Shown here: positions 1-7,841 of the stretch, in pieces | Layout of the letters: the number at the start of each line of letters is the position of its first letter | Position numbering within the stretch: the stretch's first letter is position 1 | From: Nostoc sp. HK-01 | GTDB lineage: Bacteria; Cyanobacteriota; Cyanobacteriia; Cyanobacteriales; Nostocaceae | Length of the DNA: 64,000 nt | Reading direction: 5' to 3' | NCBI GenBank assembly: GCA_003990705.1 | Contig: AP018321.1 | Span: forward strand, 1-64,000 | Position numbers and translations under genes: made by a program | The notes under the pieces: model-generated | The model's database searches: none | What the model saw: the letters and a program-made list of their open reading frames with translations, nothing else | What the model was told of the DNA's origin: nothing

Positions 1-129
1 TATATATTCAAGAACAGCACTCATAGGAATATTAGTAGTAGACCTAGCTATTTTGTAACACTTAATGTCTGTTTTATTACGCAGAATCAATAAGTCTAGA
101 TATTTACATAAATCTTTAAAAAACGGCAA
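1..129 (-). CDS. Partial hypothetical protein, paralogue of the gene at 38930-39322
   Basis: The window opens inside a leftward gene whose first 40 or so codons are visible. From residue LPFFK onward they match the N-terminus of the protein at 38930-39322 almost residue for residue (FKDLCKYLDLLILRNKTDI, then KCYKIARSTTNIPMSAV). The GTG start of that paralogue is not conserved here; an in-frame TTG at 127-129 is the nearest candidate. No known domain is recognised. The gene may be intact beyond the window or a duplicated fragment; the match continues into the upstream DNA to about 296. Confidence 0.5.
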   Translation of the reverse strand, partial: MPFFKDLCKYLDLLILRNKTDIKCYKIARSTTNIPMSAVLEYI

Positions 130-296
130 TGACTGGGCAGAGCAATAAATCTAATTTTCAACACACAATTTAAAATTTTAGGCAACCCCCCAATAGGAGA
201 AAAAATATATATATCTTAGTGATATATATTACATTATCCATTTATTGAGTAATTCCCTCCTGCATCACATCTTTGTAGGAGGATTTTGTAATTGAT
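13..296. repeat. Long direct repeat, left copy (partner 39200-39472)
   Basis: About 280 bases here align with 39200-39472. The alignment covers the 5' part of the small paralogous gene and its upstream region, including the shared CAACCCCCCAATAGGAGA block and the hairpin ending in GTAGGAGGATTTT. Divergence is moderate, with scattered substitutions and small indels. The two copies are in the same orientation and bracket about 39 kb of accessory DNA. Confidence 0.8.
256..282 (+). terminator. Hairpin with following T-run, conserved in both long-repeat copies
   Basis: CCTCCTGCA pairs with TGTAGGAGG across a short loop, followed by ATTTTGT. The stem is conserved in the second repeat copy at about 39434-39460 although the loop differs, which supports a function. 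It would terminate rightward transcripts, or act as a leader structure on the opposite strand. Confidence 0.45.
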
Positions 297-330
297 TTTC
301 TAGATAATTTAGTTGTCAATTAAAGCTAGT

Positions 331-361
331 AAAAAAGCAGAACGGTGATGCAACGTTCTGC
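331..361 (-). terminator. Rho-independent terminator of the 388-570 gene
   Basis: On the minus strand an 8-bp perfect stem (GCAGAACG / CGTTCTGC) with a 9-base loop is followed directly by a run of six T. It lies 27 bases past the stop codon of the small leftward gene at 388-570. Confidence 0.75.
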
Positions 362-387
362 TTCTGGTTATGACAGTGAGGCATCGC

Positions 388-570
388 TCATGGAAACAGT
401 TCCTTATATTCGGTGTAAGCCTGCTTCCAGCCCTTACCATTTTTTTCAACTCCCCAGAGGGATTGAATAATTTGAGTCTGCGACATCTTCTTATCCACCA
501 TCTGCTTGACGATGCCATTCAGTTGTTCAATAGTCAATTCTGCGGGAGTATAGGGGGTAAAAGTAGCCAA
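388..570 (-). CDS. Small hypothetical protein (60 aa)
   Basis: A 60-residue soluble protein. It begins MATFTPYTPAELTIEQLNG and carries a helical central part (IVKQMVDKKMSQTQIIQSLW) resembling a small helix-turn-helix, but no family is recognised. The start is the first ATG. A strong terminator follows the stop codon, which supports a real transcription unit. Position-specific composition looks coding, with charged residues spread along the helices. Function unknown. Confidence 0.55.
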   Translation of the reverse strand: MATFTPYTPAELTIEQLNGIVKQMVDKKMSQTQIIQSLWGVEKNGKGWKQAYTEYKELFP

Positions 571-610
571 GAACCAAAATATGGTTCAAATCACAAGTCC
601 ACACATCATC

Positions 611-812
611 TGATATCCAAGAAGCGTGAAAAAATTGGGATAGGAATCCTTGCCCTGCGGTTATTCCAGCGTTATGTAGTGGGAAAATCTCTCTGTTTTT
701 TACCACTACATAGCTGCGTAACTCTTGCAGTGAGGTTGTTTTCTACATATCAATAGCCGCACTTGGTTTGAAAAATCCCGGCACGGGATTTTTTGTGGTG
801 ATAATTTTGGGC
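611..812. repeat. Intergenic repeat, copy 1 of 3
   Basis: A block of about 200 bases recurs at 5771-5973 and, in shorter form, at 9427-9556. It holds an internal inverted repeat (TATGTAGTGG at 673-682 / CCACTACATA at 703-712), then an ATAGCCGCACTTGGTTTGA segment, then the TCCCGGCACGGGA palindrome, then TGTGGTGATAATTTTGGG. No coding capacity is shared between copies, so this is a non-coding mobile or REP-like repeat. Confidence 0.75.
771..794. terminator. Palindrome AAAAATCCCG-GCA-CGGGATTTTT, possible bidirectional terminator
   Basis: A perfect 10-bp stem with a 3-base loop flanked by A-run and T-run could terminate transcription on both strands, including leftward transcription from the dnaB remnant. 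The 13-base core is also one copy of a dispersed palindrome found at least nine times in the first 35 kb. Confidence 0.55.
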
Positions 813-928
813 ATCATTTTCTTACTACAAGTTTTGGCTTCAAAGTATTGTTAATTCAGCATTTTCCTCACAATATAGTCCCGGAGATGCAAACCTAAAA
901 CTCTTTGGGTCTGGCTAAATTCAAAAAT

Positions 929-2005
929 TTAGTAATTGGGCCTAGCTAAATTTTTGAACTTAGTATACTGCGGGTCGAAAAGCAATTTAATGGTTCCTGT
1001 GGGGCCATTACGCTGCTTCAAAAGGATGACTTCTGCAATACCTCTATCTGGGGTGTCAGGACTGTAATACTCATCCCTGTAAAGCCCTAATACTATGTCA
1101 GCGTTCTGCTCAATCTGCCCTGATTCACGCATATCAGAAAGAATTGGGCGTTTATTGTTTCTTGTTTCAACTCCTCGACTTAATTGAGAAAGTAAAATTA
1201 TTGGTAAATTACAATCTCGTGCTAACAATTTTAGTTGCCGAGTAATTTCCCCAATTTTCTGTACTAATAAGGCATCACTGCCATCGGCCATCAGTTGCAA
1301 ATAGTCGACAACAACCAATTTTACCTGTCCGCGTTTTGCAATAGCTTTGCGTACTTTAGAGCGAATTTCGGTAACGCTCGGACAAGATTGGCTATCCATC
1401 ATCAGAGGTACTTCACCAAAGTTTTTTACCACGTCTGCCAGTACTGGCCATTGAGTTTCTGAGATTCTGCCCGACCTTAAATATCCTGAGTCAATCCATG
1501 ATTCAGAAGCCAAGAGTCTTTGAGTGACATTTTCTTTGGACATTTCCAAGGTAAAAATCATAGTTGGGGATTGATAGGTAAAGGCGATATTGAATGCTAT
1601 TTGATGGCAGAAGCTAGATTTCCCCATTGATGGCCGTCCACCAACAATAATTAAATCTCCAGGCTGAAAGCCGCCACTGAGCATAGCATCCAAATCATGA
1701 AATCCGGTTGGCACACCTGGGGATTCACCTGTTTCTGTTATTTTCTGAATTTCAGCCAATACCCGAAGACTAATATCACCCAGCATCTCTGGCTCATCAT
1801 CAAGTTGGCTTTGGTGGCGGATAGAAAATATTTTCTGCTCTGCTGCATCCAACTTTTCCACTAAAGGCTTTGATTGTTCATAGCCTAGCCTTACAATTTC
1901 GTTGCCAATAGATATTAATTTTCTGCTCAAATATTTATCCATCACCATCTCTGCCAAAGCATCGATGTTGGCTGCTGATACTGTACGGTCTACTTGTAGC
2001 GACCT
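929..2005 (-). pseudogene. dnaB: DnaB replicative helicase, 5'-truncated by a mobile element
   Basis: The C-terminal RecA-like motor of DnaB is intact. It has Walker A GRPSMGKSS, Walker B VVVDYLQLM, the SQLSRGVETR motif and the arginine-finger segment RESGQIEQNADIVLGLYRDEYY. The N-terminal primase-interacting domain is missing: about 340 residues remain instead of about 450. Open frame reads upstream of the possible TTG start at 1957 (QVDRTVSAANIDALAEM, typical DnaB linker sequence) and stops matching at about 2005, where the repeat flanking the ISL3 element begins. The missing 5' part is not on the far side of the element. A shortened motor domain could still be made from an internal start, but normal hexamer loading is unlikely. 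Confidence 0.8.
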
Positions 2006-2057
2006 GCAATACTAATCGCTTAAACCTGCAATCAAGACATTTACAAACCAGGATTAT
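2005..2057. repeat. Outer repeat arm left of the ISL3 element
   Basis: This arm contains ACCTGCAAT twice and ends in AAACCAGGATTAT. Its imperfect inverted partner lies at about 4362-4475 beyond the element. A solo relative occurs at about 36808-36890, where CCAGGATTATTTGCAA appears twice. These arms belong to a repeat family separate from the inner transposon ends, or to an extended terminus. Confidence 0.55.
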
Positions 2058-2196
2058 GGGTCTTGGCAACTTTTGGTGATCTAAGTTGAGGGAAGGCAGA
2101 AGGCAGAGGGCAGAAGGAAGAAGGAAGAAAGATATAATCAAGATACTTCAAACTTCACTCCTTCAAACATTTGAGGTATAAGCCTCAACAAGTTCT

Positions 2197-3858
2197 ATGT
2201 CGGTGCTAACTCACCTATTACCAGATTCAAGCAATCTGAGACTTGAGAATTGCCAACTTGACAAGATAAAAACGAAGATTTATTTGATTGTTTCCGCAAT
2301 CAGTAGAGTAGTTAACTGTCCAGTTTGTAACCAACCAACTCAAAAAATTCATAGTCGCTATGAACGCTTATTAGCAGACTTACCCTGGGCTGATTACAGC
2401 ATTACCTTACAGTTACGGGTAAGGAAGTTTTTTTGCATTAATAGTTTGTGTAAACAACGCATTTTTACAGAAAGGCTGACTAATGTAACCGCACCTTGGG
2501 CGAGAAAAACTCTACGTTTAGCTCAACGATTGAGTGTGATTGGTTTAGCTAATGGTGGTGCAGCAGGGGAAAGACTATTACAGCAATGGGGGATAAAAGT
2601 TTCTCGCAACACACTGTTAAACTTAGTCCGCTCAATCCCACTGCCACCAATCGTAACGCCACATACTCTTGGGGTAGACGACTTCTGCTTTCGTAAGTGT
2701 AAAACTTACGGGACAGCACTAATTGACCTCGAACGCAGCCGACCAATTGCTCTACTAAAAGATGCCTTGGCTGAAACCTTGGCAGAATGGTTAAAAGCGC
2801 ACCCTGGTGTCAAAGTCGTCTCACGAGATCGGTCAAAAACTTATGAAAGTGGTATTCGTCAAGGCGCACCAGAAGCCATTCAAGTTGCAGACCGTTTTCA
2901 CTTATTACAGAACTTAGCTGAAACACTTAACGAAGTTTTCGCTACACATTATCAAGCTCTCAAAGCCGTCGATGAAATATACAGTCTTTCATCAGTAACC
3001 CAAACAGATGGTACTGTAGTTGTGCGAGTACCACGACCAACTCGTGAACAACAGGCACTCTTATTAGCAGAACAAAGCCGTGCCAGACGAGTTGCTATCC
3101 ATCAGCAAGTTTGGGACTTACATCACCAGGGTTGGAGTGGAAAAGCTATAGCCCGTCAAGTTGGGATTGGTGTAACAAGTGTATTTCGCTATCTACGTAC
3201 TCTCACCTTTGTTGAACCAACTCAGCGAAGAAGCCGAGGTCGAAGTATTTTAGTTCCATATCAAGAATATATTCTAAAACGCTGGAATGAAGGTTGTCAC
3301 GAAGGCTTAATTTTGTTTAAGGAAATTCAACAGCAGGGTTACAAAGGGAGTTATGACACTGTAGCTCGTTACACACGTCGTATCCGTACAGTACAAGAAA
3401 TCAAGCCAAGAAAACGGTATTCGATTAAGTCTTTACCAAAAGTCACTCAACCCAAGAAACTTTGTCTCACGCCTCGTCGTGCTGTATGGCTAGTGCTGCG
3501 GAAACCAGAGTCGCAACAGCCAGATTCGGAGGAATTGCTTGCACTACTAACAGCACAACATCCAGATTTAGCCGAAGCTATTCAGTTATCGCAAGGCTTT
3601 GCCTGTATTGTTCGCCAACGGCAACCTGAACAGCTTGATCCTTGGCTCACTCAAGCAGAAATGAGCAATCTGACTGCTTTTCGTCGCTTTGCTAAACGAT
3701 TGCGTGAAGACTACGACGCGGTGAAGGCAGGTGTAACTATGTCAGTTAGCAATGGCCCCGTTGAAGGGCATATTAATCGGCTGAAAATGTTAAAGCGACA
3801 GATGTATGGTCGCGCCAAAATAGATTTACTTGAGCGACGATTTTTGTTAGCAACTTAA
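2197..3858 (+). CDS. tnpA: ISL3-family transposase
   Basis: A 553-residue DDE transposase with the ISL3 layout. An N-terminal zinc finger (CPVCNQPTQKIHSRYERLL, then CINSLCKQ) is followed by a helix-turn-helix region and a catalytic core. The core has the first aspartate in GVDDFCFRKCKTYGT, the second in SRDRSKTYESG and the glutamate in GPVEGHINRLKMLKRQMYGRA. A second HTH insertion (GWSGKAIARQVGIGVTSVFRYL) is typical of longer ISL3 members. The frame is uninterrupted and length is normal, so the enzyme is probably active. The start is the ATG 139 bases inside the left terminal repeat. Confidence 0.93.
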   Translation: MSVLTHLLPDSSNLRLENCQLDKIKTKIYLIVSAISRVVNCPVCNQPTQKIHSRYERLLADLPWADYSITLQLRVRKFFCINSLCKQRIFTERLTNVTAPWARKTLRLAQRLSVIGLANGGAAGERLLQQWGIKVSRNTLLNLVRSIPLPPIVTPHTLGVDDFCFRKCKTYGTALIDLERSRPIALLKDALAETLAEWLKAHPGVKVVSRDRSKTYESGIRQGAPEAIQVADRFHLLQNLAETLNEVFATHYQALKAVDEIYSLSSVTQTDGTVVVRVPRPTREQQALLLAEQSRARRVAIHQQVWDLHHQGWSGKAIARQVGIGVTSVFRYLRTLTFVEPTQRRSRGRSILVPYQEYILKRWNEGCHEGLILFKEIQQQGYKGSYDTVARYTRRIRTVQEIKPRKRYSIKSLPKVTQPKKLCLTPRRAVWLVLRKPESQQPDSEELLALLTAQHPDLAEAIQLSQGFACIVRQRQPEQLDPWLTQAEMSNLTAFRRFAKRLREDYDAVKAGVTMSVSNGPVEGHINRLKMLKRQMYGRAKIDLLERRFLLAT

Positions 3859-3921
3859 AGGATATCATTCTTGTACTTCAAACTTTTTCTTGACTTCTGA
3901 ATTCTGACTTCAAACTTAGTT

Positions 3922-4272
3922 ATGAGCTATAGAAATCAGTTCATTTGGCAAAGGGCAGTTCAACTGTCCATTAATTGTTATAAGTTTACACGCCTATTTC
4001 CTCAGTCCGAATTGTATGGTTTGACCAGTCAAATCCGACGTTCTTCTGTATCTGTAGCATCTAATATAGCAGAAGGCTATGGCAGGCGCTCAAAGCCAGA
4101 ATACATACAGTTTTTACATATTGCTTTAGGTTCTTTGAGAGAATTAGATACGCAATTAATAATTGCTAAAGAGGTAGATTTAGCAGAGAAAAATCTTTTC
4201 ACTCCTTTATTAAATGAAGTTGAGGAAATGCAAAGTATCTTAGTTGCTAGTTTAAACAAACTCAAAGTTTGA
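3922..4272 (+). CDS. Four-helix bundle protein (23S rRNA intervening-sequence family), IS passenger
   Basis: A 116-residue all-helical protein of the 23S rRNA-intervening-sequence / Avd-like four-helix-bundle family. The hallmark segment YGLTSQIRRSSVSVASNIAEGYGR, then SKPEYIQFLHIALGSLRELDTQL, is complete. Relatives form pentameric barrels, bind nucleic acid and accompany rRNA intervening sequences or diversity-generating retroelements; a role here is inferred only. The gene lies 63 bases after the transposase, in the same direction and inside the same terminal repeats, so it travels with the IS. Downstream is only the right terminal repeat. Confidence 0.88.
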   Translation: MSYRNQFIWQRAVQLSINCYKFTRLFPQSELYGLTSQIRRSSVSVASNIAEGYGRRSKPEYIQFLHIALGSLRELDTQLIIAKEVDLAEKNLFTPLLNEVEEMQSILVASLNKLKV

Positions 4273-4537
4273 AATTATTACTTCTACTCTTCCGACTTCT
4301 GCCTTCTGCCTTCTGCCCTCTGCCTTCCCTCAACTTAGATCACCAAAAGTTGCCAAGACCCATAATTCTGGCTCAGTTGCATTTAATCCTGGCTGAAGCA
4401 CAATTATAGTTGCAAATAATCCTGGTTGAAAACAGCGATGATTGCAGGTTGAGGGATTTATGATTGCAGGTCACTACACTTTGTGAACAACTTACTTTGT
4501 CAGGTGGGGAGTGGGTATGTAATAAAGAGTGGTTCCT

Positions 4538-4571
4538 GTTGCAGAGTTGACTAATAGTTCAACTTTGCAAC
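4538..4571 (-). terminator. Inverted repeat downstream of the haloacid dehalogenase gene
   Basis: GTTGCAGAGTTGA and TCAACTTTGCAAC form a 13-bp stem with one mismatch and an 8-base loop, 23 bases past the leftward stop codon at 4594. No T-run follows, so it may be a mRNA-stabilising or factor-assisted stop. Confidence 0.4.
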
Positions 4572-4593
4572 AGAAAGCTGAAAACCTACAGAT

Positions 4594-5586
4594 TTACAGT
4601 AGCGGTGGCAGTGTGAGCAGACCCCTTAAACCTTGGGTTGGTGTAGCAGCAGGGGGCAGAACAACATAGTCGGGCAGGTAACTCGTCTCCTCCTGAAACT
4701 CCTGGCGACCGCGCAGAATGCCAAACAAAGTATTAGGTGATACTGAACTTGGCATAGCATCCGCCACTTGGGGAAGTGTAGCGCTCCGCCTTATCCAGGC
4801 AGTCTGTAAACCATAGCTCTTTGCACCAAGCACATCGAAGCTATTAGAGGACACAAACAATATCTGTTGGCGAGGAACACCAAGCTCAGGCCCAGCCAGC
4901 GAATAGACCCTTGGATTAGGCTTAAATACACCGACTTGATCGACACTAATCCACTTGTCGAGGACGTTTTGCATATTATTGGCAACGACCACCTGTTGCA
5001 GCATATCAGTGCTACCGTTAGAAAGGATGGCTAATTTATAACCGCGACTCTTGAGGGTAGTTAGCACTTCGAGCGCTTCGGGATAGGCATCGAGGGTAAA
5101 GTAACGAGATGCTAGAGCATCTCGCTTTGCCGGATCGGACTCTGGATCAATCCCGACGCTGCGTAGAGCAAAGTCGAGCGCTGAAAGAGTGCAAGAGTAA
5201 AAATCTTCATACTGATTGATCAGAGTCCGCAACCACGAATATTCAAGCTGTTTGAGTCGCCAGACCTGAATGAGGGTTTGATAGAGAAGGTCATTGTAGC
5301 CAGTCCCGTAGATCTCTCTGGCGCGGTTGAAGACAGGCAAGAAGACATCAAACAAAGTACCATAGGCATCAAAAACCAGTGCAGTAATTTGCTGGGGATT
5401 TGCGTTTCCGGCTGCCTGCGCTACCCTTCCAGTCGCAACTGCACTAGCACCAGCCATCAGCGCCAGTCCGCCGCTGCTCAACAGACCGAGCGCACTGCGT
5501 CTAGTCATTCCTTGCTTGAGCGTACTGCTTTTCAGCTTTCTGAACTGGCCATAATGCTGCTTCGGTTCTTTGTCGTTGTCTTTCAT
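4594..5586 (-). CDS. Tat-exported haloacid dehalogenase, type II
   Basis: A 330-residue HAD-superfamily hydrolase. The N-terminus has a twin-arginine signal (MTRRSALGLLSSGGLALMAG with an AQAAG-type cleavage region), so the enzyme should be folded in the cytoplasm and exported. HAD motif I is FDAYGTLFD with the nucleophilic Asp, motif II is LSNGSTDM, the lysine lies in FKPNPRVYSLAG and motif III is VSSNSFDVLGAKSYG. This pattern fits L-2-haloacid dehalogenase, which releases halide from short 2-halo acids; substrate is inferred. The start ATG has an AGGG sequence 8 bases upstream. It appears monocistronic, with no related neighbour. Confidence 0.85.
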   Translation of the reverse strand: MKDNDKEPKQHYGQFRKLKSSTLKQGMTRRSALGLLSSGGLALMAGASAVATGRVAQAAGNANPQQITALVFDAYGTLFDVFLPVFNRAREIYGTGYNDLLYQTLIQVWRLKQLEYSWLRTLINQYEDFYSCTLSALDFALRSVGIDPESDPAKRDALASRYFTLDAYPEALEVLTTLKSRGYKLAILSNGSTDMLQQVVVANNMQNVLDKWISVDQVGVFKPNPRVYSLAGPELGVPRQQILFVSSNSFDVLGAKSYGLQTAWIRRSATLPQVADAMPSSVSPNTLFGILRGRQEFQEETSYLPDYVVLPPAATPTQGLRGLLTLPPLL

Positions 5587-5770
5587 GGTTAATCCCTATG
5601 CAGATATTGTTGCTGACCTTGCTGATTTGTTAATGAAATTGAGCATTTACAAACTCGAACAAGAGCTTTTGTGGTACATATTTGTGGTACATAGTTGCAT
5701 GAAAACCATTACCTATTCAGCAATGCTCAATATTTTTTTATTTATCTAAACATCAAAAAATAATATTATC

Positions 5771-5973
5771 TGCCATCCAAGAAGTGTAAAAATATTGGGA
5801 TAGAAATCCTTGTTAGGCAGCTATTCCAGCGTTATGTAGTGGTAAAATCTCTCTGTTTTTTACCACTACATAACTGCGTAACTCTTGCAGTGACGTTGTT
5901 TTATCCATATAAATAGCCGCACTTGGTTTGAAAAATCCCGGCACGGGATTTTTTGTGGTGGTAATTTTGAGGC
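5771..5973. repeat. Intergenic repeat, copy 2 of 3
   Basis: This is the copy closest to 611-812. It has the same order of internal inverted repeat (ATGTAGTGG / CCACTACAT), ATAGCCGCACTTGGTTTGA, the AAAAATCCCG-GCA-CGGGATTTTT palindrome at 5931-5954 and a TGTGGTGGTAATTTTGAGG tail. It lies between the dehalogenase gene and the NTF2-like gene. Confidence 0.75.
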
Positions 5974-6201
5974 TGTATTTATCGAAAAAAGCTTCAGCTA
6001 AACTCTGTACAATAAATTATTAATCCTTACTTTATCTGGTTCACCCTACCAATAAATGTCAGATCAAAGAGCGCCAGAAATCGAACTTCTCCGTGCGGCG
6101 TACGCAGCCTTCAACGCGCGAGACATTGACGCTGCCCTTGCCCTCATGACTCCGGACGTGGCTTGGCCGAAAGCCTTCAAAGGCGGTTTTGTCCGTGGGA
6201 C

Positions 6202-7268
6202 GGCTTTGTTGCATGAAAGAAAAAAAAGACACACCAATCCGAAGTAAGGAGAGGAATTAATCTTCGACTTTATAAGAATCAGGTTTACCTAGCTGGATCA
6301 TGCGATTCAAGGCAGCACATTGCAAAAACAACTCCACAGCCTGGTTGTCAAAAAAGCGTCGTCTCAACTTGCCACCAAAGATGGTTTTGAGCCGAAAGAT
6401 AGCAGTTTCAGATAAAGAACGGCGATGATATCCGCTTTCTTGTTTCCATTGTTTACGTCCAACTTGGTTCACCCTTCGCAGATTTTCATCTCTGGGATGG
6501 GGCTGGGAATGAGGATGTGTTTGCTGCATTTTGGCGTTGCTACGTGGTGGAATAGTGGCTTTCGCCCCTTGTTGTGAAATGGTGTCGTAACAACCTTTTG
6601 TGTCATAGCCACCATCCCCAGAGACTTGCTCTATCGGCTGTGAAATCTGCTCTAATATGTCTGTTAGCACTTCACAATCAGCCAGATCATTAGTAGTTAC
6701 CACCGCACCCAGAATTTCACCACTGTTCTCATCAACTCCTAGGTGCAACTTGCGCCATGTCCGTCGTTTACCAACCCCATGTGTGCGGACTTTCCACTCG
6801 CCTTCACCATAAACTTTTACCCCAGTTGAATCCACTACAACATGAACCGCCTTGTCTTTTGGCACTACTGGCAGTTTCACCGACAACTTGCTTAAACGTC
6901 GGCATAAGGTAGAGTGATCCGGGACTTGTAACTCAATTCCCATCAACATAAACAGTGATTCTAAGAAACCCTCCGCTTGCCGTCCAGGCAAGTTAAACAC
7001 CGATTGAATAGTCCCCATTGTGGCAATCGCCACATCAGAGTAGTAATTTGATGCTCCCTTTCTCCCAGTTTTCTGCTGGTTGCACCACTGCTCGATTACT
7101 TCTTCATTCACCCAGAAGGTTATACTGCCTCGTTGCTTGAGTGCCGCATCATAAGCGTTCCAATTCCGAACTTTATACTGGGCTTTCGTCTTCATCGTCA
7201 GGTTGAGGCTTGAGCAGAAACACATAATGAGTCTAATTTACCATCTTCCTTTTTCATGCAACAACGCC
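6202..7268 (-). mobile_element. IS5-family element, IS903 subgroup
   Basis: A 1067-bp element with ends GGCTTTGTTGCATGAAA and TTTCATGCAACAACGCC (one mismatch) is flanked by a perfect 9-bp direct repeat, CCGTGGGAC at 6193-6201 and 7269-7277. End sequence, length and 9-bp duplication all match the IS903 subgroup. Confidence 0.95.
6257..7195 (-). CDS. tnpA: IS903-type transposase
   Basis: A 312-residue DDE transposase starting at MKTKAQYKVRNWNAYDAALK; an upstream in-frame start at 7225 would overlap the terminal region and is less likely. Catalytic features: VVDSTGVKVYGEGEWKVRTH with the first Asp, the GDGGYDTKGCYD segment with the second, and the Y-x2-R-x3-E-x6-K signature in GYHRRSLSETAIFRLKTIFG. 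Length matches IS903 (about 307 residues). The frame is complete and the element has intact ends, so it is probably mobile. Confidence 0.93.
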   Translation of the reverse strand: MKTKAQYKVRNWNAYDAALKQRGSITFWVNEEVIEQWCNQQKTGRKGASNYYSDVAIATMGTIQSVFNLPGRQAEGFLESLFMLMGIELQVPDHSTLCRRLSKLSVKLPVVPKDKAVHVVVDSTGVKVYGEGEWKVRTHGVGKRRTWRKLHLGVDENSGEILGAVVTTNDLADCEVLTDILEQISQPIEQVSGDGGYDTKGCYDTISQQGAKATIPPRSNAKMQQTHPHSQPHPRDENLRRVNQVGRKQWKQESGYHRRSLSETAIFRLKTIFGGKLRRRFFDNQAVELFLQCAALNRMIQLGKPDSYKVED

Positions 7269-7515
7269 CCGTGGGACTGAAGAAGTTCGCGCTTACTGGA
7301 CGGAGCAATGGAGCGAGATCAATCCGCACGTCGAGCCGGTTTCTTTTTACTCGGAGGAGTCCGGGCGCATTTTGGTCTCGGTGCATCAGGTCGTGCGTGA
7401 CTTAGCTTACTCAGTTATTGCCGATGATCATGTGGGCCATCGATTCACCCTTGAACACGGCTTGATTCAAGCTATGGAAGTCTGTCCACTTCCATCGTCC
7501 ACCCCAAAGGCCTAA

Positions 7516-7841
7516 CCACGCGCAAGGAGCGAACAGGTAGGCATTGTTCCCCAGCAGCGACCGTCATAGGCGTTGTTACGACTGTCGAATAAAATTAAAT
7601 ACTCAGAATTTGACACAGTTTGTGGTTTTTGCAGATAGATGTTGGGATAAGTTTCGATTCTGACTCTACCTCCCGGCTCAACCCCATTTACTTACAAAAA
7701 TTTGTGCTTACACCTTAACAAAACCTAGTAAATTCGTTGTTGTTGAAAATTTTGGTTTACTTATTTACGCCTGTTTCAATCATTACAAACCTACTCTAGT
7801 TTATTTTGCCGTTCTAGCTTATTTCCGCCGTACTGTACTAG
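7516..7841. other. Gene-free stretch
   Basis: No convincing coding frame, hairpin with T-run or long repeat is seen between the NTF2-like remnant and the TPR gene. Both flanking genes end here (convergent). Confidence 0.5.

Larger units (their letters stand above)
2053..4366 (+). mobile_element. ISL3-family insertion sequence with passenger gene
   Basis: The element is bounded by nearly perfect inverted repeats of about 50 bases. The left end reads ATTATGGGTCTTGGCAACTT from 2053 and the exact complement ends at 4366, continuing through TTTTGGTGATCTAAGTTGAG and a GGCAGA-rich tract. It holds an ISL3 transposase at 2197-3858 and a four-helix-bundle gene at 3922-4272. No clear 8-bp target duplication is seen; the flanks are themselves inverted (GGATTAT / ATAATTC). 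Confidence 0.8.
6056..7515 (+). pseudogene. SnoaL/NTF2-like protein split by an IS903-type element
   Basis: The N-terminal 49 codons (MSDQRAPEIELLRAAYAAFN through FKGGFVRG) are intact up to 6201. The rest resumes at 7278 (TEEVRAYWTEQWSEINPHVE to the stop at 7515). Removing the IS and one copy of the 9-bp target repeat restores one 127-residue frame of the nuclear transport factor 2 / ketosteroid-isomerase-like fold. Such proteins are small alpha+beta barrels with varied roles. Codon use and GC are higher than in the flanking repeats. The gene was intact until a recent insertion. Confidence 0.9.

Noticed and set aside
370-756. 128-codon rightward frame
   Set aside because: It crosses a terminator-bearing small gene on the other strand and a non-coding repeat; sequence has no protein-like character.
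4791-5592. Frames opposite the haloacid dehalogenase gene
   Set aside because: No motifs; the dehalogenase has a full set of HAD motifs and a Tat signal.
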